Positions 1-8,300 of a DNA stretch of 15,509 bases are shown one piece after another. Both the position numbers and the translations under genes were made by a program. How positions within the stretch are numbered: position 1 is the stretch's first letter; the number at the start of each line of letters is the position of its first letter. A model generated the notes under the pieces. It had not been told where the DNA came from, searched no databases, and saw only the letters and a list, made by a program, of their open reading frames with translations. Source of the stretch: Bacteroidaceae bacterium (GTDB lineage: Bacteria; Bacteroidota; Bacteroidia; Bacteroidales; Bacteroidaceae); the NCBI GenBank assembly GCA_016292545.1, contig JAEDIG010000055.1, positions 1 to 15,509 on the forward strand, in the 5' to 3' direction.

Positions 1-1
1 T

Positions 2-94
2 TGTTATAAAATGTGTCTACCTATATCAGTACAAGACAATGGGATGATGCCATCCTTTCACGATGAACAGTTACTCGCCCGAAAACATTCGTAA
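2..94 (+). CDS. Possible C-terminal tail of a gene entering from the left
   Basis: The frame starting at base 2 is open for 30 codons to a TAA at 92-94, seven bases before a strong terminator hairpin. That is where the end of a plus-strand gene would be expected. The visible peptide ends in ...LLARKHS and matches no family I recognise. A second frame (from base 3) also stays open, to a TGA at 45-47, and sits just before a small GGATG/CATCC hairpin, so the true frame is uncertain. Thirty open codons in A+T-rich DNA is weak evidence on its own. The call rests mostly on position. Confidence 0.25.
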   Translation, partial: CYKMCLPISVQDNGMMPSFHDEQLLARKHS

Positions 95-100
95 AATATA

Positions 101-140
101 TAAAAAAAAAGAGGGTGTTTCAACTTGAACACCCATCTTT
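101..140. terminator. Bidirectional intrinsic terminator
   Basis: A GGGTGTT arm at 113-119 pairs perfectly with AACACCC at 128-134 around a short loop. The stem extends outward as AAAGA against TCTTT with a single bulged base, giving about 12 pairs. On the left is a run of nine A (102-110), which becomes a nine-U tract for minus-strand transcripts. On the right ATCTTT gives a weaker U-rich tail for plus-strand transcripts. It could end a gene arriving from the left and also any minus-strand RNA made from 135-260. The better U-tract favours the minus-strand direction. Confidence 0.7.
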
Positions 141-249
141 CACATTTTAATTGCATCACATGCATCCATACCCTCACGGGCTTCGGATCATGCAGGGCCA
201 AATTCAATAACAATCTTTTTGGCCTCACAAACTAACACCATGAAAAACC
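101..249 (-). ncRNA. Candidate small structured RNA ending at the terminator
   Basis: Read on the minus strand, this stretch starts just downstream of a TAATTTTG promoter-like box (261-254) and ends in a hairpin followed by nine U, for a predicted RNA of about 145 nt. Two further hairpins are visible. GGCCAAA (224-218) pairs with TTTGGCC (202-196). TGCA-TGA-TCC (194-185) pairs with GGATGCA (167-161) with TGA bulged out, enclosing a CCC-GUGA-GGG mini-hairpin (180-171) with a GNRA-type loop. I see no protein gene on the minus strand that would need this terminator. It does not resemble 4.5S RNA, tmRNA or tRNA, and I do not recognise a named family. The same repeats could fold on the plus strand as a long 3' UTR of a leftward gene. 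This is inference from structure and signals only. Confidence 0.3.
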
Positions 250-253
250 AATG

Positions 254-261
254 CAAAATTA
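254..261 (-). promoter_or_regulatory. Minus-strand -7 box (TAATTTTG) for the candidate small RNA
   Basis: On the minus strand this octamer matches the Bacteroidota -7 consensus TAnnTTTG. I see no clear -33 TTG at the usual spacing. The match gains weight only because a structured stretch and a terminator in the same direction lie downstream. In A+T-rich DNA such octamers occur by chance. Confidence 0.25.
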
Positions 262-365
262 CCCACTTTCCTTACAATCAGAAACTTTCCAGGCGGTTTT
301 CCTGCAATTTAATAAGATTTATTGATTTATGTCAACCTAGAGGTGCGGAATACAGCTTTTTTTTG

Positions 366-373
366 TAACTTTG
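366..373 (+). promoter_or_regulatory. -7 promoter box (TAACTTTG) for the MATE operon
   Basis: TAACTTTG fits the Bacteroidota sigma-ABfr -7 consensus TAnnTTTG exactly and lies 26 bases before the ATG at 400. Transcription would start at about 378-382, leaving a leader of about 20 nt. No clear -33 TTG is seen at the usual distance. The box decides the gene start, because the in-frame ATG at 322 would lie upstream of the promoter and cannot be in this transcript. Confidence 0.55.
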
Positions 374-399
374 CACCCGATTTCATACGAACACACGAA

Positions 400-1770
400 A
401 TGGACAATAACACTAAACCATATGTTCCCACGGAACTGGGAACGGAAGACGTCAGGAAACTGCTTGCAAGGTATGCCTTGCCATCCATCATTGCCATGGT
501 GGCTTCCTCTACCTATAATATTATAGACAGCATCTTTGTGGGACAAGGCGTGGGCGATATGGCCATCAGCGGCATGGCCGTGGCCTATCCGTTCATGAAC
601 CTGTCTACAGCGCTGGGCGCAATGGTGGGCGTGGGGGCGAGCACGGTCATCAGCGTAAGGCTGGGACAGGGGAAATATGATGTGGCCCAGCATATCCTGG
701 GCAACACGCTGTCGCTGAATGTGCTGATCGGATTCATTTTCACGGTGGTGTGTGTATATTTCATGGACCCCATCCTGGGCATATTCGGTGCCACAGGCGC
801 CACCCTGCCCTATGCCCACGAATATATGCTGATTATCCTGCTGGGCAACATCATCACCCATTGCTATTTCGGGCTGAACGCGGTGCTGCGAAGCGCAGGA
901 CACCCCAAGGCGGCCATGAACCTGACTTTCCTCACCATCATCGTCAACACCATACTGGACCCCCTGTTCATCTTCGGGTTCGGATGGGGCATTGCGGGTG
1001 CGGCATGGGCAACCATCCTGGCACAGGCCATCTCTCTGGCTGTGCAGCTTCGCCTGTTCAGCAGGAAAAGCGAACTGCTCCACCTGCGCCGGGGCACCTA
1101 CCGGCTGCATGCCGGCATCGTGAGGCAGATACTGGCCATAGGCCTGAGTCCGTTTCTGATGAATGCCTGCGCCTGCCTGGTGGTGCTTGTGTGCAACAAC
1201 CGGCTGCTGCAATACGGAGGCGACCTGGCCATCGGGGCCTATGGCATCGTGAACCGGGTGCTGTTCGTGTTCGTGACCATCGTCTTTGGCCTGATACAGG
1301 GTATGCAGCCCATCGTGGGCTACAACTGGGGCGCAAGGCTCGACCACAGGGTGTGGCTGGTGCTACGCTACAGCATGATAGCTGCCACTGTGGTCACCAC
1401 CACTGCCTTCCTGGTGGGCGAACTGCTGCCCGAGGTTGTCATCCAGGCCTTCGGTGCAGGACCTGAACTCACCCGCATCGCCACCCACGGCTATCGCACG
1501 ACGGCGGCCATGTTCCCACTGGTGGGCATGCAGATGGTGATAGGCAATTTCTTCCAGAGCATCGGCCATGCGGCCAAGAGCATTTTCCTGAGCCTTACCC
1601 GACAGCTGATTTTCCTGGTGCCACTGCTCATTTTCCTGCCAAGATGGTGGGGGCTGGACGGTGTGTGGTGGAGCATGCCCATCTCGGACGGCATCAGTTT
1701 TCTGGTGGCATCCGCCATGCTGACATGGCAAATGAAACGCCTGAAACGCAAACACAGTACGATGGCATGA
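400..1770 (+). CDS. MATE-family multidrug/sodium (or proton) antiporter, MepA-like
   Basis: A 456-residue inner-membrane exporter of the multidrug and toxic compound extrusion family, expected to expel cationic drugs or metabolites in exchange for Na+ or H+. The protein is hydrophobic throughout, consistent with the family's 12 helices. Family hallmarks are visible: an N-terminal stretch with YNIIDSIFVGQ and GASTVISVRLGQGK, a mid-protein ILDPLFIFGFGWGIAGAAWAT segment, and QGMQPIVGYNWGA at the start of the second half, where the two six-helix bundles mirror each other. The length is normal for the family. An ATG 26 codons upstream (322) is rejected because the promoter box lies between the two starts. 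Its stop overlaps the start of the phosphodiesterase gene by ATGA, so the two are co-transcribed. Substrate cannot be told from sequence. Class assignment is confident; the MepA-like subgroup is less so. Confidence 0.93.
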   Translation: MDNNTKPYVPTELGTEDVRKLLARYALPSIIAMVASSTYNIIDSIFVGQGVGDMAISGMAVAYPFMNLSTALGAMVGVGASTVISVRLGQGKYDVAQHILGNTLSLNVLIGFIFTVVCVYFMDPILGIFGATGATLPYAHEYMLIILLGNIITHCYFGLNAVLRSAGHPKAAMNLTFLTIIVNTILDPLFIFGFGWGIAGAAWATILAQAISLAVQLRLFSRKSELLHLRRGTYRLHAGIVRQILAIGLSPFLMNACACLVVLVCNNRLLQYGGDLAIGAYGIVNRVLFVFVTIVFGLIQGMQPIVGYNWGARLDHRVWLVLRYSMIAATVVTTTAFLVGELLPEVVIQAFGAGPELTRIATHGYRTTAAMFPLVGMQMVIGNFFQSIGHAAKSIFLSLTRQLIFLVPLLIFLPRWWGLDGVWWSMPISDGISFLVASAMLTWQMKRLKRKHSTMA

Positions 1771-2252
1771 GACGCATAGGACTGCTCAGCGACACCCACG
1801 GTTACTGGGACGAGCGATACAGGAAATACTTTGCCGGATGCGACGAGATATGGCATGCGGGCGACATAGGGTCGATGGAAGTGGTGGAAGAGCTGCAAAG
1901 CATCGCCCTGCTCAGGGCTGTGTGTGGCAACATTGACGGGGGAGACGTGAGGAGGATGTTCCCCACGGTGCTGAGATGGAAATGTGAGGAAGCGGAAATC
2001 ATGATGACGCACATCGGCGGCTATCCCGGACACTATGATGCACGCATACGGAAGAACCTGTTCTCGCATCCGCCCCACCTTTTCATCAGCGGGCACAGCC
2101 ACATCCTGAAAGTGCTCTACGACGATGCGCTGGGCACCCTCCACATCAACCCCGGAGCCGCAGGTCTGCAAGGCTGGCAACAGGTGCGCACGCTGGTGCG
2201 CTTCACTGTTGACAACCTTGTATTTCGCGACCTTGAGGTGATAGAGCTATAG
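1767..2252 (+). CDS. YfcE/MJ0936-type metallophosphoesterase (phosphodiesterase)
   Basis: A 161-residue cytoplasmic calcineurin-like phosphoesterase with a complete two-metal site: D9-x-H11 in LLSDTHG, D33 in HAGDIGS, N55 in CGNID, H82 in MTHIGG, and H110/H112 in SGHSH. Small stand-alone enzymes of this type (E. coli YfcE, M. jannaschii MJ0936) hydrolyse phosphodiesters in vitro with Mn2+ or similar metals, but their physiological substrates are not settled. Length matches the family. The start at 1767 gives MRRIGLLSDTHG, the usual N-terminus, and overlaps the MATE stop by 4 nt, suggesting translational coupling. The frame stays open upstream inside the MATE gene, but that extension has no family match. 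It ends 72 bp before the convergent end of sprA, with no strong terminator seen between. Confidence 0.9.
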   Translation: MRRIGLLSDTHGYWDERYRKYFAGCDEIWHAGDIGSMEVVEELQSIALLRAVCGNIDGGDVRRMFPTVLRWKCEEAEIMMTHIGGYPGHYDARIRKNLFSHPPHLFISGHSHILKVLYDDALGTLHINPGAAGLQGWQQVRTLVRFTVDNLVFRDLEVIEL

Positions 2253-2324
2253 AGCCGGTAGGTGAGTTTGTGTGTTTTATGTAGTTTAAAAGTCTTCTTC
2301 TATAGTAATGTATCCAGCCGCAGC
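2253..2324. other. Convergent gap between phosphodiesterase and sprA
   Basis: Seventy-two A+T-rich bases separate two genes that converge. I looked for a terminator hairpin on either strand and found no stem of convincing length followed by a U-tract. Transcripts from the two sides may therefore overlap here. Confidence 0.5.
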
Positions 2325-5300
2325 CTATCTTGTGAGCGAGAACTTCATGCTCAGGCCGAAATCCTGCGTGATGGTGGGATAGGCGCTGCTGGAGAGCAGG
2401 GGCTGGCTGCGCTGCCGGTCGTAGTACATGCTCAGCGACACCATCTTGCTGAGCGAGTATTCTATGCTGGCACTGGTCTTGAATGCCTTGCTGCCCGAGG
2501 TGGCCTCCGACAGGCTCGTCTGCAGGTCTCTGCGGTAAGCACTCTGGTTGCGCAGGCTGAAGTCGAAGCGCAGGTTCAGGTCGTGGGCAAAGGTGTTCTT
2601 CTGCGTAGTGGTCCTGTTGGTGCCGGCTGCGGGTTCCTTTCCCTTGTCCTTGGCCGAGGCCTTGCGCTGGTTGCTGCGGGTCTGGCGCTGGCTGGCCTTC
2701 TTGCCTCCGAAGATGGAAGAAAGTTTGAAGTCGTTTATCTTGTAACCCCAGCCAATCACCATGTCCTTGGAACTGGTCTCGTTCACCTGTGCGCTGGTGA
2801 CGCTCAGCGTGGCCACACGGGTGCTCTTGTATTCCATCTTCAGGGTCATGTTGTTGGTGAAGGTGAGATTGAGGCCCAGCAAGGGCGAGAAGCTCTCGTT
2901 GAGGCTGACCGTGGAAATGTCGTACATCGAGGAAGGCTGATACTGGCCTGAGGTTGTGCCCATCACATAGCCCAGCGATCCGCCGCTGCCCATGGCCTCT
3001 ATCCATGCGCTGTAGCTGTTGTAGGAGCCGATGGTGTATACACTCTTGTAGGCGTGGGTAAGCGTGACGCTCTTGAAATGGTCGCGCACCCAGGGCAGAT
3101 TGCTCAGACCCTTGTAGGTGAGGCTCCAGTTGGGCAGCATCTTGGCCAGCGAGGGGAAGAGGTCGAGACTACCTTTATGGGCATCTCCTCCAGTATAGGC
3201 CGCCAGGAAGGCCGGAATCATCACGTCTGCGCTGTATTTGTCCACCGTTCCGTTGGCCGGGTCAAAATCGCCCTTCATGCCCGTTGCCGCAGGATATTGG
3301 GTGCCGATGTAGCGGTTCTCCACACGCTGCTGGAAGATGTCGAGATAGTGTTGCAGGTCGGAGAACGTCTTGCTGCGATAGCCGTTCCCGGCATTTCCCT
3401 GGCTTCGGAAAGCCGTCTTGATGGAGATGGTGGTCATGTTGAAGGAGCCGCTCTCGGTGGTGGGATTGCCCATATACATATATTGTATGCTCTTGTTGCT
3501 GTTGGTGGTCCGGCTCATGTTGAGGTCAATCTTGAGGTCGGTGAGCGGTTCCAGAGTGGCCTTTATCTGCACATCTTCCGTGCGGGCGGTAGTGGCCGGC
3601 GTGCTCACACTGTCGGCACACAGCAGCCAGCCTCTGTCCTTGGCCCGCTCGATATAGGAGTCGCCCACCAGACCGAAGCCGAAATCCAGGCCTGGGGAGA
3701 ACACATGGTCGGCTCCCTTGCGCTGGCCCAGCATGTCGCCCACATTAGGCATGAAACCGGGGAGCGACAGATTGTAGGTGTTCCGGTAGCTCACGCTCAC
3801 ATTCCTCACCATCATCAGCAGGCGGGCACCGGCCTGTGCCCATGTGTACCACTTGGTCTCTTCACGCTTGGGCAGCGCGATAATGTTGAGGCGCAGTTTG
3901 GTGGTGTCGGCCGGATTGTTCTTGATGCGCAGGGTGGTTTCGTCCACACGCTTGTAGCGGATCTTCACGGGATGGCCCGTGCTGTCGAGAGCCGACACAC
4001 GCAGACGGTTGCTCTTCTGGTCGTGCTTCACCAGCAGTTGCGAGTCGGGGAAGAGGATGATTTCCTTCACAAACCCCTTCACCTTGCGGGCAGGCACCTT
4101 CTGGTTGCTCACACCCTTGGCATTGGTCTGCTGGCCACGCGCCAGGATGCTGTCGAGGGGCACACCCGTCTTCTCGCTCTCCTCCTTGGCCTTCTGCAAT
4201 GCCTCGGCTTCGGCCTCCTTCTGTTTGCGCTTGAGCTCGTCATCGCGCTTCTTCTCCTGCACCTTCTTGTTGGCCTCGCTCTTGGCGTTCGAGGCCGAGA
4301 AGCGTTTGTTGGCCTCCTTCAGGAAGGCGGAGTGGTTGTAGAGTGTCTCCAGTGCCAGCTTGCCGTTGAGATTGATGTTGCGCTGGGAATTGATGTTGTT
4401 GCCCAGGGTGCGGCCGCCCTCCAACTCGGCACCACGCTTCCACGTGTAGTTGGCCGTATAGGCAGCATCGGCCGTCACCCAGTCGAAGATGGGGATGCGG
4501 TTGATGGGTATCTTGTAGCTGAGCTGCGCCTGCTGGCTGTAGTCGAGCGGACGGCCGAAGTGGCGCAGGCTGTGGCGCACGCTGTCCTTCCATGCATCAT
4601 AGCGGTCGGGGTAGAGGTCTTTGTTCACCTGCATATAGGGTTCCTCCACCTCGGCGCGGGTGGAGCTCTGGAAGGTGAAATGGAGGGCCTTGAAAATGTC
4701 CCAACGGAGCTGGAAGCTGCGGTTCCACAGGAAGCTCTGGCTGAAGCTCACGGGCAGCTGGGTGGGCGACTGCAGATTTTCCAGGTCGCGCTCCTGCAGC
4801 TCGTAATAGTTGCGGATGAGGTCGGTGCTGAACGTGAGGCTCTGCGGGGCAAAGGAAAGGTTCTGGTCCTTCACTATCTGCAGCCACTTGCTCTTCGACT
4901 TCAGGTTCTTGAAGGGCTCCCATGCCTTCCAGTTGGGCGACCAGCTGTAGTTCATGCCGCCCTTCCAGGTCTTCTCGTGCTCATACACGGTGGTCTCTCC
5001 CTCCACACTACGGCTGGAGTGGCTGTAGTTGAAGGTGAAGTTGCGGGGATCATAGGGCATGGGATGTTTCTTTGTGCCCACGTTCACACGAATGCCGCTG
5101 AAGGAGAGGTTCTTGCTGTTCTCGCGATGGGTGGTGAGCGATTCCAGCGAGTCCTTTTCGGCCTTGGTGGTGAGGGCATCGAGCGCATCCTGCAGGAGCA
5201 TGTCGGTGTCGAAGGGGTTGTACTTGGGCTTGACGGTCTCGCGCGAATAACTATAATATAAAGGTACACTCACCTTGGCCTTCTCGGGCAAAAGCCGGCC

Positions 5301-8300
5301 CAGGTCGATGCTCGTGGTGACGGCATAGTTCACGTTGTTCTCGTCGCTACGGTCGGCCACACTCTGCTCTATGCCTCCAAAGCCAGCAGTCTCCACCTGG
5401 GCCGTCACGTTGACATTACCTATGTCGCTCAGCTGAACGCCCAGGTTCCCCTGTGCGGCCCAACCGCCTTCGTTGGAGAATTCCTGCAGGCGCAGTTCGT
5501 TGGCCCACACTTCCACGCTCTTCACCGTCCGGCCGTTGTTGCGCACACCCACCATGATGGTCTTCACCTCTCCCAGCGTGGGGTTACCCATGATGGTGAC
5601 CTTGTTGTTGGGGCGGTTGGAATCATAGTCGGAGAAGGGGGCATTGAAGCTGGCCATGCCCAGGCTCTGCTGGGTGTTGCGTGCCTTCTTCAGGGTAGTG
5701 AAGATGTCGAAGTCGATGTCTATCATGTTCTCTTCGGGCCACACCGTCCGCTGGTCGGCGGGCGAATAGCGGTTATACTTGCTGCTGGGGGCTGTCAGCT
5801 GCAGGGGCACCTCATATTCATAGTAATTGCTCTTGTAGTCCGAGCCCAGACGGATGAACACGCTGGTTTCGCCATCCATGGTCTGGGTGGTGTTCTGCGC
5901 CAATGCGTTGGCATGCACGAACATCTGCAGGTGCTTGTACTGGCGCATGTTGTAGTTGCAGTTCTTGTAGACGGCCCGGGCATCGCCTGGTGCCAGGTTC
6001 TCCACCGTGATGGCCATGGACTGCTCGTTGTTCTCCACCAGCTGCGTCTGGCTGGGGTCGGTGATGGTGCTGATGCCCGGTGGCAACACATAGTTGACAG
6101 GCTCCTTGTTGTTGTTTTCCTCTATGTTCACGGTGCTCACGGTGATGGTGCCATCGGTGGTGGGAGCCTCGGCATAGAGGGGCTGGCTATAGGTGCGCCA
6201 GTCGCCGTGCACAAGGTCGAGCGTGGCAAAACGCAGGATGACCTCCTCGCTGAAATGGGTCATGAACATACGCATGAAGCGGATGCTGGTGAAATCGGAT
6301 ATGCCGCCCACCTTGCTCTCATAGTCCGCAATGGGTACTCTGAAAAGGTACCACGTGCATTCTTCCGTCGTGCCGTTGCGCAACGACACGCTGGCCACAC
6401 GCTTGTCGGCAATGTAGTTGCGGCCCACCACCATGTCCTCGGGACGGATGCTGATGCGGTACTGGAAATACTTCTCATATTCGTTGAGCGTATAGTCCTG
6501 GTTCAGGTCCTCCAGGTCGGGTGTGCTCTTCCATGCCGTCTCATACGACTCGGGGTTGGTGTCGCTGTCGGCGCTGTTCCCCTGAGGCATGTTGATGCGT
6601 TTGTAACGGTCGAGGATGGAAGTCTGCAAGCGGTCGAAATCGCTTCCGCGATAATAGTGGTAGTTGTCGTTGGCAGGGTCGGCCATCAGGCTGTCGTATA
6701 CCTGGGCGTTGACGCGTCCCTGCATCTGGCCAAGATATTCCTGATAGGTGGAGAAGCTGCGTTCCTCCTCGTCGTTGAGTCCGTTGAGTCCGATGTCCTG
6801 CCGGGCACGCGAACCGGCCTCGTTGTTGAAGGCATAGGTGACACTGCTGGTGTTGGGCACACGTCCCCAAATGGTTTCGGTGTAATACTGGCTGTTGCCG
6901 TCCACAGGCATACCGCTCTCAAAGTACTTCTTACCGTCTTTCAGGATGTCCTCGCTCACCTCACCCAGATTGATATAGAGGTCACCGCCGTGTTCGCCCG
7001 GCAGGTTTTTCTTGTAGATGAAGGGATCCATCATCCAGAACTCCACATACTGGATGTTCTGTGCCTCAAAGTCGGTGTTGTCCATGCGCCTCATCATGCC
7101 GCCCCACTTTTCCTGAGGCTGCGACATGCGCCCCTGCTGGTCCACGTCCAGGGTCAGGTTGTAGGGTCCACGTTCCGTGGGGTAGAAAGCCATGTTGAGC
7201 ACACTCAGGCTGGTGGCGCTGCTGTAGCTGTTCTGTGCCTTCTGGGGGAAGAGTTCGCGCTCGAACACCTCGCGCACATAGTGGTTGGAGAGTTGTTGCA
7301 GGTCGCTCTTGATATGGCTGGGGGTGAGGGTGCTGCTGCGGCGCGTGAAAAGCGGGTCCACATAATACCATGCCAGCAAGGCACGGTTGAAGCCATAGCG
7401 GGTGTCGTTGGTGAGTTTGCTCTCTGCAAACATCGAGGGTGTGCTGGAGATGGTCCAATAGGTGGGTTGCGAAAGGCTGGTCTTCTGGCTGCTGCTTTCA
7501 AAGTCGTCGAGATAGGAGGCACCGCCCTGTATGCGGTTGTTCTGTCCGGCCACCAGCTGGGCGAACTCTCCGCTGAAGGTGATAAGGCTGGGCTGGCTGC
7601 ACGAAACCAAGGGGAGCTTGTCCACCATGTTGGTGAGCCACTGGCTCTCCTTCTTCCAGTTGATATGGGCACCCCAAAGGGTGTTCTTGAGGGGCTCGCT
7701 GCCAATGTTCACCTTGGTGGTGAGCGGCTGTTCGTTCAGGAACATCAGCGTACCGCCGATGGTCAGGTTCTTGCTGGCCTCATAGTCGAGGTTCACGCCC
7801 AGCATGGTCTTGCGCTGCATACCGTAGTTGTCGTTGCTCTCCACACTGGCGTTCACCTTGGTGCCGGCATCCAGAATGCTCTGGTTGATGATGGTCACGC
7901 GCCCCATGCTGTAGTCCACCAGATAGTCGGAGTTCTCGGTCAGCGTCACACCGCCCGCAGTCACCACCACCGACCCCGGGGCGATATTGGTGACACCCAG
8001 GTCTATCTCGCTGCTGTTGCTGCCCGTATACTGGCCGGTGAGCAGGAACTTGTCGTGCTCCGCTATCTGACGTGCCACGGTCTTGGTACTGTCATACAGC
8101 TCCTGGAAACAATACTTGTCGGCCAGTGCGTCATTGCCAATCCAATTGCGCAGATGGGCTCCGAATGGCTCGGCCACGGGGAAGATGATGCGTCCCTTGT
8201 AGATAGTATAGCCCTCCACATAGTCAAAGAGTCCGTTGCTGTTGATGTTGTTGTTGGCATCCAGGCGGTCCAGGTTCATGGCCTTGAGCAGGATGGTGTT

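Larger units (their letters stand above)
95..399. other. 305-bp intergenic region with terminator, structured stretch and promoter
   Basis: There is no convincing protein gene here. From left to right it holds a hairpin with A- and T-rich flanks (101-140), a stretch with several nested inverted repeats (about 150-224), a minus-strand promoter-like box (254-261), an A+T-rich stretch, and a plus-strand promoter box (366-373) just upstream of the MATE gene. The only short minus-strand reading frame inside the structured part is 17 codons and looks like chance. The structured part is described separately as a candidate RNA. Confidence 0.7.

Noticed and set aside
189..240. 17-codon minus-strand reading frame starting MVLVCEAKK
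   Set aside because: It is too short, has no recognisable match, and overlaps the inverted repeats that are better explained as RNA structure.
322..399. Upstream in-frame ATG of the MATE gene
   Set aside because: It would add 26 residues not typical of the family and lies upstream of the TAACTTTG promoter box at 366-373. The ATG at 400 is the better start.
337..1347. 336-codon open frame on the minus strand across the MATE gene
   Set aside because: It has the same complement-frame effect, with His/Gln/Asp-rich composition and no domain. The MATE protein on the other strand is unmistakable.
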